Below, in pieces: positions 48,255 to 58,446 of a stretch of DNA of 64,000 nt. Position 1 is the stretch's first letter. Every line of letters begins with the position of its first letter. Both the position numbers and the translations under genes were made by a program. Below the pieces are notes generated by a model, which searched no databases, was not told where the DNA came from, and saw only the letters and a program-made list of their open reading frames with translations. Source of the DNA: Neopestalotiopsis rosae (Eukaryota; Ascomycota; Sordariomycetes; Amphisphaeriales; Sporocadaceae); assembly GCA_023078685.1 (NCBI GenBank), contig JALGAS010000003.1, positions 3,348,001 to 3,412,000 on the forward strand, in the 5' to 3' direction.

Positions 48255-49076
48255 ATGAGATCTCCGGATTTGTTTGCGCTGGCCGCGCTGGGCACTTTCC
48301 CAAGTCTTGCAGCAGCTCAGTTGTATTCTCTAGTCACCTCTGTAATCACAGAATGCGATGCCGACGCCGCAGACTTGTACACAACAGACGCCTCGCCTGT
48401 AGAGACTGCACCGCCAACACACGGGTATCCGGCCTATAGCATGCCATCCTGTGCCTGCGGCTGCGAGACTTGTACATTCACTAGTGTCTACACCACTTCC
48501 TACCCCATTCTCTGCCCCACGGGTACGTCCCAGCAGATGTACACCATCACGGAGACGTATGCTGGAGCCTCTGAGCTGCCCACCTTTGCGGAGCCAACCA
48601 CGACCCCATATGGCTTCACCACCAGCCATGCCACTTGTGATGTTTGCGGCGAGCAGCCCATCACCACCGTCATCACCTGCCCAAGCGGCGGTTCCACCTA
48701 CTACGCCAGCGAGACTGATGCTTACAACACCGTCCCGCCCGTATATCCCACCATTGGCAAGAACGCAACCGACAGCCACCCCGCCGCCACCAGCAAGCCC
48801 TATGCCGAGAGCGAGCCCGGCGCCCACGGCACCTCTACGGGTACCATCACCAAGACGCTGGCGCCAGAGCAGTCGTCCTCTGGCTACCACGCCGAGAAGC
48901 CCACTGGCGGTGCCAACGCGACTCACCCGGCGAGCACCAAGAGCGCCGATGCCGAAAATACCAGTGGCTACAAGGCGCAGGCCACCAAGCCCGTCACTGT
49001 CAGTGAGGCTTCTGACAAGTCTGCCCGGTCGATATCGCTGCTCATATTCGTCGGAGCGGTTATTGCACTTTTTTAA
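48255..49076 (+). CDS. GPI-type secreted wall protein, Cys- and Ser/Thr-rich
   Basis: A single exon of 273 residues. The signal peptide is MRSPDLFALAALGTFPSLAAAQ. The N-terminal half has a short cysteine-rich region (CACGCETCTFTSVYTTSYP, then CDVCGEQPITTVITCPSGG) containing VTSVITEC, TTSYPILCPTG and TTVITCP elements seen in fungal wall proteins. The C-terminal half is Ser/Thr/Ala/Pro-rich with two NxT sequons (NAT). A hydrophobic end, ISLLIFVGAVIALF, after small residues fits GPI addition. It is divergent from the giant adhesin, so the two may be co-regulated. No function is known to me. Confidence 0.8.
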   Translation: MRSPDLFALAALGTFPSLAAAQLYSLVTSVITECDADAADLYTTDASPVETAPPTHGYPAYSMPSCACGCETCTFTSVYTTSYPILCPTGTSQQMYTITETYAGASELPTFAEPTTTPYGFTTSHATCDVCGEQPITTVITCPSGGSTYYASETDAYNTVPPVYPTIGKNATDSHPAATSKPYAESEPGAHGTSTGTITKTLAPEQSSSGYHAEKPTGGANATHPASTKSADAENTSGYKAQATKPVTVSEASDKSARSISLLIFVGAVIALF

Positions 49077-50423
49077 ATTCATTCTCTCCGAGGTTAGAAT
49101 ACGGCTTATTTGCTATTCAATTATAGTCACGTATAATAATGTAAATAGCTTTCTTCTTGCCCCTCGTCACTTTTGTCCTTTTTCAATTTCCACCCCCCTT
49201 TCCCCCCGCCTGGAATGTACAGCTTTTTTCTTAGGATGAGTTGGTTGAGCCATCTTGAAGGATGAGGAAATGAGTACATGCGGATATGTTTGTCTGTTTT
49301 CTCAACAAAGGGTCTTGTGCGGCGATGAATAATGTTTATTTAGTTATTAAGAGCATAGCGACCCATGGGATATGGGATGAAGGACTTATACAGAGATGAA
49401 TTATACAATCTCGATTGACGGATAAATCTCGGCCAGTCTATTAGTATGCCTCTTGTGTCTTGTGGTTGGTAGTCTACTAATAAAGTCTGTCTCCAGAGAT
49501 GAGGACAAGATATAATCATCTCTTGAATGGACTTGAATGTTCGGTCAAGAAAATATGACGGACGCTATTTCTCGAATACGGAGATCATTCCATTTGCGGT
49601 CTGAATGGTCATGGCAATGCAGTATGACCGAGTATACTAAGGGAAGTACAATGATTTGACGGACGTTGGGCTCCACAAACTTCGCTACAGCTAGGGCAGT
49701 TTAGTGCCCAGAACCCTACATTGGGCCGCTGCGGGAGGCATTTTATCGAAGAGGTCGCCTGCCAAATTGGGGCACAGAGTTTGGTCCCTCTCCTTGGGCA
49801 AGTCGTGTGACAATTTGATGCATGAGGGGTAAGTAGTATGGTCAGAGTCAGTTGCCCTGAGCCGTTTTTCTTACTCTTTTGCTCCTTTTTTGGCGAATGG
49901 CCTCTATTAGAGAACAAGTTGATTTCTCTTCAATTATGTGACCATTGTCTGCATCATGCTGTTGCGGCATTTTGAGTTGCAACGACTGACACATCGGGAT
50001 CCTACGATGTTGTCTTACTAACCCCAGAGACAATTCATCCAAGCCGTGGTCGGATTTGTGCATTTCATTACGGTCAATGGTCATGCGGTGCGGTGCGATG
50101 CAGTGCGAAGAGCGATTTCTGCCACCTACGTCGACGATTACGAGCATACCGGCGCCGCTTGTCTTGATGAGATTGCTACCGGCCCTTGTCAGATATCATA
50201 TCAATTGTGTATGAGTGCGCGCATCAATCGTCGATATTGCCAACACTCGTCGCAGCGTCGACCCTTCGCATAATTCTACACAAATAACGACGAGGCGTCT
50301 TGGTGGGCAGAGTGGCAGGTTTACTGGCGGGGTTCAGTGGAGGACAAAGGCCATGCAGGCCAAATAGTTCACCCGGGGATTAGCCGAGCGTGGGTACATA
50401 GATCCAAATGAACCTTTTCCCCT
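49077..50423. other. Intergenic region upstream of U6
   Basis: About 1.35 kb with 3' flank of the wall-protein gene and the U6 upstream region. A TACATAG element at 50395-50401, about 25-30 bases upstream of the predicted U6 5' end, may act as a Pol III TATA box. No protein gene is supported. Confidence 0.5.
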
Positions 50424-50575
50424 TGCCTTCGGGCATTTGGTCAAATTGAAACGATACAGAGAAGATTAGCATGGCCCCTGCACGTAAGTCTACTGTTCGA
50501 TTCCACTGTCGCACCAGCAGATCGCTAACAGCACAATAGTAAGGATGACACGCTTTTCAAAGATGAGCAAACCAA
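50424..50575 (+). ncRNA. U6: U6 spliceosomal snRNA interrupted by a 56-nt intron
   Basis: The core of the spliceosome catalytic RNA is recognisable. It has a 5' stem TGCC-TTCG-GGCA (50424-50435), CATTTGGTCAAATTGAAACG, the ACAGAGA box at 50456-50462, the AGC triad in GATTAGCATGG, CCCCTGCAC, and after an interruption TAAGGATGACACGC and a 3' tail. The interruption 50484-50539 begins gtaagt, contains the branch site gctaac and ends aatag, so it is a spliceosomal-type intron. It falls in the apical loop of the U6 internal stem-loop. U6 introns at varied positions are known in fungi, for example S. pombe. The exact 5' end and one base at the junction are uncertain. Confidence 0.95.
50494..50504 (+). 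promoter_or_regulatory. Pol III B box inside the U6 intron
   Basis: TGTTCGATTCC matches the B-box consensus GGTTCGANTCC at all but the first base. It lies in the U6 intron, about 70 bases after the transcript start, so TFIIIC could bind there as in the intron-containing U6 gene of S. pombe. The neighbouring GATTAGCATGG (50464-50474) could serve as an A-box-like element. Confidence 0.75.
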
Positions 50576-50582
50576 TTTTTTT
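50576..50582 (+). terminator. Pol III oligo-T terminator of U6
   Basis: Seven consecutive T residues follow the U6 3' end (GAGCAAACCAA), the usual Pol III stop signal. Confidence 0.85.
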
Positions 50583-51382
50583 GCGCCTTTTTTCCTGCTT
50601 CTAACTTCTTATTTAACGAATCGTTAATCGTAATCGACCTTTGACTCAACGTCAGTCATGATTGCAGGTGCGCAATATATTCATATTTAGATTAATCCGC
50701 CATGTTTGGACTTTTGCCAGTAATCACGATGGAGGGAGCTATGATTCATATGCGTTGTTGTTTTTTTTCCCCTGGTCTTTCGCATCTAGGATTTACTCAA
50801 GGCCGGTCCATTACGGTAAACTCTTTACTATTAATGCATGCCCCTCAATGTCTCCGGCGCTGTCTTACATGTGCAGGGAATCACCGCGGGAGATATCGAT
50901 GCAAATGTCGGGCGTCATGCTCCTGTTTATAGGCATTGCTATTTCAGGGGCGAGATGTGCTTGCTTTTATCGCGAAGGAAATCATAAACCATCACTCAAG
51001 CATTTCCGGCCTATCGACTTGTGGAACAACTACTTTGGCTCAGCACAAGGCGAGTTAGCCTTCGAAGCCTCTCATTGGGCACGACACTCGATGCAAGGCT
51101 TTATGGGCGGAACAGACATCAGAATTGACTCGATTGTGCGGAGATTCAAGAGGATCGCTGCCTCTCTACCTAGTATTTATACTTGACGAACAAGCTTTGA
51201 TGACGTGCATCAATAGGAGAATTCCTCCCTGTCAAACCATTCCTCAAAGTCATCGAACAAGTGTGGATGCCATGCATCGACCGTGCAACCCTTTCCTGCC
51301 AAACCGGCCCACCCGTCCGCCGAGTCTATAACGTTTTGCGGGTTGCAGAACTACCGGCGTGTCATGTCGTGGTCTTCTGTCT
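50583..51382. other. Intergenic region
   Basis: Spacer between U6 and the 3' end of an unknown minus-strand gene. A 174-codon open frame at 50662-51186 (+) starts at TTG and has no recognisable domain, so I do not call it a gene. Confidence 0.5.
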
Positions 51383-52333
51383 CTATGCTCTGTCCGGAGA
51401 GTGATGGCGGGGGTTCTTGAGCATGTCGTCAGTGCGACGTAGGATCTTGTCGAGATACTCCTCATACTGAGCAGTAGTACTGTTATTTGTCCACTCGCGA
51501 AGATCCGACTTGACCATCCGGACAAGTCGAACGAAATCCACTGGAATACTGCTAGGAGCATTTTCTTCAATCCCACTACGCTTAATGAGCATCCGAGCGG
51601 TTTGGGAGTAAATGCTATCATCATGAAGTAAGGCCGTTCTCAGAGCGTCCAGGACCGTTTCCTCGAAATTGCATGTATCAACCTCCAAACATTCTTGCTT
51701 GAAGCAAACGAGAAAGAAGAATTCTAGAGAGACAATGTCCAAGCGATCTCCATTTGTTGGTTGTTCTCCATGATCATCTTCCTGGCAAAGGACTTGGTGG
51801 ATCTTCTGGATCACTTCGGGTTTCCACCAACGGGCTTCGTCGTTGCCAGCCTGATAGCCGAGCTTAGTTAGTGGTGGTCCAATCTATGAAAACTTCACAA
51901 CGTACCGAGAGTTCTTTGATTAAGGCTCGAGCCTCCTTCTTCGTGATTTCTCGATCAAAGCACATGAATGCAGCGATACCATCTTCGCGAGACGGGGGCA
52001 GATTCTGTACGACCTCATCGAAAGTGGCCTCGAGGTAGTCGTGATCACGCTTGGCCATGCGTACCTTCCAGTCCAAGTAAATCTTGGAGGCCGTGTCGGT
52101 AACTCTGGTAATGGCATGCGGATGCTCTGTCGCGTATCTCGATGCAACCTCAATCAAGGTGGTGAAGGATCTTACCACGGGATTCGGTGCAGGAACTCTG
52201 ACGCACCAAGAATCATCTGATCCTGATTCGTCTAGGTCGACCATGACTATATGAAATAGAAATTGTCAGTACGATTGAGAGATGGAAAGGATCTCGATGT
52301 GCAAGCCATACCTTGTTCGTTTGGTTCGGCCAT
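51383..52333 (-). CDS. Hypothetical protein, three exons
   Basis: Exons 52312-52333 (22 nt), 51906-52246 and 51383-51850 give 276 residues. The start MAEPNEQ joins in phase across a 65-nt intron to VMVDLDESGSDDSW; without that exon, the ATG at 52244 would give 268 residues. The body looks mainly helical and soluble (SFTTLIEVASRYATEHPHAI, FDREITKKEARALIKELS, WWKPEVIQKIHQVLC, LDALRTALLHDDS) with no signal peptide or membrane span. Splice signals are good (ctaac branch, cag acceptor). I do not recognise a domain. Confidence 0.75.
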
Positions 52334-54526
52334 TTCACCTGGATGGGCGAGGGCTGATTTCTGTGTGAGTCTGCGTCTGGTTGCGAGTCGATGCTCCGAG
52401 AAACTGTGGTCTGGTCGGAGTAAGAAGCTGCAATTTTGTAACTGATACGGTATGACGGCTTCAAGTCATGCTTGACTGGAATGTGGAAAATAAGTGGTGT
52501 GAGTGCTTCTGACAAGTGACAAGAGGAAAGAAGAAAGAGTGGGATCGAACTTGATGAGAAGTAAAGAAGTGAAATGATAACACAGACTAATGGCAAGTGC
52601 GGAGAGGAAGAGTGAGGAGGCCGATGTAAAGACTTGAGATGAGAGTATTTGCGGCATACGGTCGATCTACGTGCCCGCTGATAGATCTGTGAGAAGGAGA
52701 TTCACTTTGCTTGTTCACACGAATGGTAATCTCCACAATAATTGCGGTATTGGCTAGAAAACTGCGGGAGAGGGAAAAGTTGCAGACTGAAAGATTTTGG
52801 GCAGCGATGATTTTTTGCCGGGTGATCGTTGTGACTATTGGATTACACAGAAGACTCACTTACGGGATGAGCGGTTTGTCCGATTACTGGCAGGCACGTC
52901 GCAGATGGTTGACAAGATAGAGGAATGTGATTTCAACTCTTCTCAAGTGCTGCCATGAAGAAAACTGACTACCAAAGCTCACTCGATTGCATATTGACTC
53001 GGTTGCGGTCTTGGTCGTTCTAGTCAGGCACATCGATTTCAGATTGAAAACAATATCAGAGCATTGTTGGTCCAAGCACTCATAGCAAGGAATTCTCCAA
53101 TACTCTTTGAACCCAATTGATTGGAGTTCAATTCAGGAATAGCCACCGATGGGGGCTTCAATACTATAGAGAGGCTGTCCACGAATGTTCTTGGACAGTC
53201 CAAATATCTCGTCCAATCAGTTGTAACTGAGTTCAATAACAATACTGTACAAACTACATGCGGAAGGGTTGCTGTTCTCCCATGATAGACTATCTTGGTA
53301 TTTACCTTCTCGTCTCATCCATTCATTATCGCTTTGTCTTTTCAAGACATACCTCAATTATAAGAAGTTTTTCTCTTCCCCGTGATAAGGTATGATTTGT
53401 GTTGATCTGATGACTGAATCTGGAGCGGCATGCGGACATCCGAAGTGGCTCCCTCAGACATTTAGATACTTGACTCAATCCCTTCAGATTTACATGCTGC
53501 TCCCCGAATCATCGTCAAATGCGCGGTGATAGATAGATTGTAAATAGGCTGCACAGGTGACAGATCACGGCAATTTTGTTGGTAGACTTCATGGGCTTCT
53601 ATGCCTCTCGACAGTTTGCACTCGGAGTCATGCGCTCGGGGGTAAGATTCGGAGTGGATTATGTCTGGATTCATCAATGATCAGAAAAATACAAAGCGGC
53701 AGCAATCATTCTCAGTTTGTTGTGATTCTATTTGAAATTTACGGAATCGAATCTTTAGTTTGTTCGAGGCATCTCTCAGTCGCGCAGCGTTAGAGATATT
53801 CTTGTTCATGGTCATGTGAGGAATGAGGCCGTGTCCAGGCATCGCGGCTGTGCTGATAATCCGTCCCAAGTGGCACTGCATATTTGGCTGTCGATACCCC
53901 AATATGTCTGCAGGCCTTCTGGGCATCTTTGATCAAACAGAACTCGGATTGATTTCAACACAATGTGCCATCGGTCGGTGATTATACGTCGAAGCTTCCG
54001 AGTTTTTAAGATCGAAAGATAAATCTTTGTGCTGAACATATTCGTGGTGAACGTCTCTATTTCCAGGCAAAGACAACGACCAAGCAACAGCGCAGCACGT
54101 AGCCGCTTGCTCGGATTATGGGACCAAAGCAGCGAATGATAAAGACGATAAGTCCCCGATGTAACGACAGGGCACGCAAGCAAGTACCCGTAATGATGAC
54201 CGCGATGTACATGTCCATCGTTTGTTGAAGAAATTGGGGTTGGTGGTTGACTACGCCGCTTGAGCTCTTTGCTGGTTGGCTCAGCTGCAACCAGGGTACA
54301 GCAGACACCCCTGGCATCTGCTGAAGCTTTTCTGCTTCAGCTGAGCCAGGCAACATACAGTTGAATCCTGATTATTGCAGTGACTCGCATAAAATGGCGC
54401 TCTCGTCCGGTATTGGGCAAGATCAAGCTTTGCGCTACTTCTTGTTTGGCCGCTTCTGAATGTCAGCCTCGACTTTTTGCTCTGATCAAACCCTCGGGTC
54501 GGCCTGATCATACTCGACCGCGTACG
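52334..54526. other. Intergenic region between divergent unknown genes
   Basis: About 2.2 kb with only short unsupported frames. Near its right end is a cluster of inverted repeats (54272-54350), described separately. Confidence 0.5.
54272..54350. repeat. Nested inverted repeats able to form hairpins
   Basis: CTGGTTG...CAACCAG (54272-54278 with 54288-54294) forms one hairpin. CCTGGC/GCCAGG enclosing GCTGAAGC-TTTTCT-GCTTCAGC (54310-54350) forms another. GGCTCAGCTG (54278-54287) is also complementary to CAGCTGAGCC (54338-54347), allowing an alternative fold. The cluster lies about 180 bases upstream of the next gene's ATG. Confidence 0.75.
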
Positions 54527-55991
54527 ATGATAGAGACTTTCACTCCCGAGTGCACATTCCCCGATCATAGCGTCAAGTATGTCGGGTCGCCGCCGCTGCG
54601 ATCTACCCTGGGCATCGTGTGGCCCTGCGTCTTGACCTTGACTGCGTCTGTCTATACAGCACTGCACCTGGACGTCATCGCTGATACGGAAGCTACTTCG
54701 ACCAAACCATGCGAGTGCAAGTTATGCAAAAGGCGATGGTTGCCGAATCGCATTTGTCGTGATAAGAGGGCCGTGCTGGTTTCGCTTGGCGTCGCTGCTA
54801 TAGCTCTTTTTGCTCCAGAATTGATTGCGCAGAAGGCAATAGCGGATTGGTTTTCGACTGTGGCAGTGAGGCTGAGGTTAGAGGACAAGGGACGCGTGGA
54901 GAAAGACATGTGCGTTGAGTTTATTTTCTGCAAAGACGGTCAAAGATGACAAGGGAATATGCCATCTCGACAGTTACTGACCCGATTGCAGAATGCCTCA
55001 ATGGACGAGGACGCATGGCTACTATATCAACATGGGTGGTTTTCGTCTATGTTGCCTCGGCCCATTTGCTGCTCATAACGACAGTCCAGGGGCTCCTTGC
55101 GACTGCAAAGAGACAGTGCTGAATCGCAGGACCCTCGCTCTTGCAATGCGCTGCGGCTTACTGCCTCCAGAGCCCCCTATTAGTAAACAGGAGATACTCG
55201 ACCATTCTAAGGCTAGCGCTTTCGCGAAAATCATCGCAATTTGGCAGATTGTATGGTTCGTGGTCGATATAGTCACGAGGCTGGCACACCACCTTCCCAT
55301 AGCACAACTTGAAGTTGGGGTAGCAGGTTTTGCGATGCTCGCCCTGGTAACGTATGGTTTTTACTTCAGCAAGCCTAAAGGAGTCAATATTGGTACCAGA
55401 GTCTCGTTCAACATTCCAGAAGATCCTGAAACGTGTCGTACGATACGATCTCAATACGACGCCTTGGAATTTACCAGTTTCGATGGGCTCAAAGATTTCG
55501 AAAAAGACGAGGAACGAAAGAACAGCCTCAAATTAGCAAAGCTCTTACACGATGAAAGCGACCGTCTCAAATTACGGAGCCAGCATCTTCTCCGGGAGCT
55601 TCTCTCACATATAAGCGTATTTTTAGTTGACGAAGGCACTTCTAAGAACATAGTGATCTCCATGAGGCTTGCAGGAGTACTTGCAATACCTTTTGGGGCA
55701 GTTCACGTGGCGGCCTGGAATGCAGACTTTCCAACAACGATCGATCAGTGGCTGTGGAGAAGTTTGTCTTTAGTCTCGATGCTCGTCTTGATCCTGCCTA
55801 CCTTGCTATCTTACATCATAAGGTATGATGTTCTAGACGAAAGTTTCCACAGGAACCTTTCGGTAATTTCTGTTATGCCTTATGCAATCGCCAGGGGAGT
55901 TTTAATTATTGAAATGGTGCGCTGTATGCTATTTCTCCCTCCTCAGGTTTATGTCACTTCGTGGACTGCCAACGTCCCGCATCTAGGATAA
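54527..55991 (+). CDS. Fungal-specific multi-span membrane protein of unknown function
   Basis: Exons 54527-54909 and 54992-55991 give 460 residues with an 82-nt intron (donor gtgcgt, acceptor ttgcag). Features that recur in a large family of ascomycete membrane proteins are present: LGIVWPCVLTLTASVYTALHLD, ALFAPELIAQKAIADW, then HGYYINMGGFRL after the intron, IWQIVWFVVDIVTRLAHHLPI, a basic/acidic central loop, and a C-terminal block ending VYVTSWTANVPHLG. Hydrophobic segments suggest six or more spans. Members are usually annotated as hypothetical, and no biochemical role is known to me. Confidence 0.82.
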
Positions 55992-56741
55992 TCCTCACAT
56001 GAGCAAAATTAGTTAGAGAACTAGAATTCAGTTTTATCGAATTCGTGATGTTTCCGATCTGAATAGGATATTTACACTCACTGTGATTAGGCGGCGTCCA
56101 TACGAAGAAATAAACTTGTCATATCCGCACGAAGTTTTTAATTCAAGCAATGCCTGGTTTTGACTGTTTGATGAGCGGTCGCCTGTCTTAATCATATACA
56201 GGACATTCAGTTAGGCAGGCACATTGACATTCGGTCCGGACTTGACTGACCCGATAATAGCTCGAGTGCAAGTCAGCATCCTAATCGATGACTTATCATC
56301 TTTTCCGAGATGAACCCTGGAGTTTAGACATCTCTCCTGTGGGAGGGACTTGTAGACTGCAATTCGTACTGGTGGTACTGATTCTGTCAAACATTTCGTC
56401 GGATGGTTACAAAATGATGGAAACCCTCTCCAGAGACGCCAATTGCCACTTGACCTTGACAGGGAGCCTCCAAATTTTGCCGAAACGATTAGCGGAGTAT
56501 GTAACATTACAGAGGAGGCCCAAGACTACAGCTCAAGATTATACACGTCAAAACCCTCGGATACAGTAGCAATCGAAGTCTCGCTGAGTGGACCCACCGT
56601 TAGAGACATCATAGCCTAAAATCTCGTCTTATGCAAGCCAGCCACGAAGATCAATCCACACAGATTGAAATGAAAAGTTGGGTATCAATTTATATGGTAC
56701 ATTTCATTATACACGTACTATACGCAACGTGCAAGGCCACC
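55992..56741. other. Convergent 3' intergenic region
   Basis: Gap between the membrane protein (+) and ATP10 (-) 3' ends. Nothing further recognised. Confidence 0.5.
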
Positions 56742-57820
56742 TCACGCCTTTACCGCAGCAGCGGATCCGGGAAGCTTGGCCTTCTTGACCCCCTTCTCCT
56801 CGTCCAGTAGCCTCAGCAGACCCGTGACCAAGCCGACGCGCTCATGACTCTCGGAATAGCCACTGCCGGCCCAGCGCAAACGACACTCGCCGTCCAATAG
56901 GTAGACGTAACCAACCTTGCTGTTGAGCATGCCGATGGCCTCCTTGACCTCGTCCGAGACGCCCTTGCGCACCACAAAGTACTTGTTCCAGTCTTCCTCG
57001 GGTACGGTCTTGCGGATGGAGCTGGTAAAGAGCTTGATGAGGAACGCCTTGAGCCCGTCCTCCTCAATGTTGATGCGCACGTGCTGCGCCTTGTCCTTGT
57101 GCTCCTTGAGCGCGGCCTGCAGCTCCGGGTTGGCCTCGGGGGAGACGAAGCTCTTCGCCTGGCCTTCGGCCCACTGCCCGCTGAAGACGCTGACCACGGT
57201 CACCTTGCCCGCCATGATGGGCGTCGTGTCGTGGGGACCCCAGTCCGTCTTGGAAAGAGTCGTACCGAACAGATTTGGGAACCACAGCGAGAGTTCGCCC
57301 TTGAAGGGTCGGGGCGGGCTGATGAACGTCTTGCCTTTGTGGTGTTCGAGGTTGGTCCAGTCGCGAAAGTACGGTTTCCGGAATTGCGTTTTGCTATTGT
57401 TAATTATGACATGTTAGTCACTGGTCTGATCATTCTTCTGTATTAGGAAGGGTAAACATACAGCTGTTCACGTCGGACCAAGTGCTTGTCCCAATTGACA
57501 AAATCATCTCTTCTCTGCCTTATAGATCTGTTGTCGAGACCGGTATTCTGACCCGGCTCGGGGGGATGCGGCATGCCTATCGGCCGAGGCAGCGGCACAG
57601 GTGTAAACTCCTCTACTCGCTTTCCATATCCTCGAGGTGCATTCTCCAAGGGCGAAGGCGGTATGAACTTTTGCGGCGCCGAGGGAGAAGAAGCCGGGTC
57701 GGTGATGGACGGTTTCGAGGCAGCTTTCTCAGCTTCCTTGGCAAAGCGCCTGTAAGAGGTGCTGAAGGTGCGCCATTGGCACAGCAGGCATAGCAGCTGC
57801 GGCCTTTTGGAGAATGACAT
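56742..57820 (-). CDS. ATP10: Mitochondrial F1Fo ATP synthase assembly factor Atp10
   Basis: Atp10 is an inner-membrane chaperone that helps assemble Atp6 into the Fo sector. Exons 57462-57820 and 56742-57393 give 336 residues, with a 68-nt intron (gtatgt, ctaac branch, aatag). The N-terminus (MSFSKRPQLLCLLCQWRTFSTSYRRF) is a typical mitochondrial presequence. The family core follows: KTQFRKPYFRDWTNLEHHKG, FKGELSLWFPNLFG, VTVVSVFSGQWAEGQ and VGYVYLLDGECRLRWAGSG, which lines up with the thioredoxin-like Atp10 domain. It is divergent from another mitochondrial gene, the 2-oxoacid dehydrogenase E2. Confidence 0.93.
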
Positions 57821-58446
57821 GATGGAAGCTCGAGACCGTTCAGATAGTCAAGAAAAGTCGTATATGAAGAGATCAGTGGAGGAGGCGCATTCGGGCCAAG
57901 CTGGTATTGGCCTGTCGTTCACGAGCTCTTCGGTCCGTTAATGGCGGCCGTGAAGGTTCTCCAAAAAATTTCGGGGCCCATTATAACGCGTTGCCAGTGA
58001 AGCTCCAACTCAATTGACCAGCCCAGCTTGCTCCGGGACCCGCTAGCTAATCGTTATCAGGCACTGGTCCTTATCGGCACAATCTCCAGAGCGCTATAAT
58101 AGCGGCCCAGGGGTGCTTCTTACCCCGAACCAGCGGTTGTCAGCGGCCTTCCCCAGACTCGGCTACTAGCGGTTATGGCGGGGTGAATAGGCCGGCCGTC
58201 CATGCTGTTGTTGCTGGATGCACTGACTGTCCCTCGTCCTGTTATTGATCAGGTGGCCGCGACAAATCTCACCGCGGGCAAACATTCCTTGTGCCGAGCG
58301 CAGACTGTCAATTCGTTTCCTTCTTTCCTGATTGTTGCCAGTCTCTCTTTCCGTCAATGATGATATGAACGTGCAGTAGAGAAAAGAAGAAGAAGCTATC
58401 ATTTCCAGTTTCCAATCAATCGTATAGATCTTTTGTTATATATACA
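57821..58446. promoter_or_regulatory. Shared divergent promoter of two mitochondrial genes
   Basis: 626 bases between the ATP10 (-) and E2 (+) start codons. GC-rich imperfect repeats occur around 58080-58200 (CAGCGGTTGTCAGCGG, ACTAGCGGTTATGGCGG). No factor can be named with confidence. Confidence 0.45.

Noticed and set aside
50662..51186. 174-codon frame downstream of U6
   Set aside because: It begins at TTG, lacks a recognisable domain, and has irregular composition; chance is likely.
58436..58443. TATATATA just before the E2 start codon as a TATA box
   Set aside because: It ends only a few bases upstream of the ATG, too close for a core promoter.
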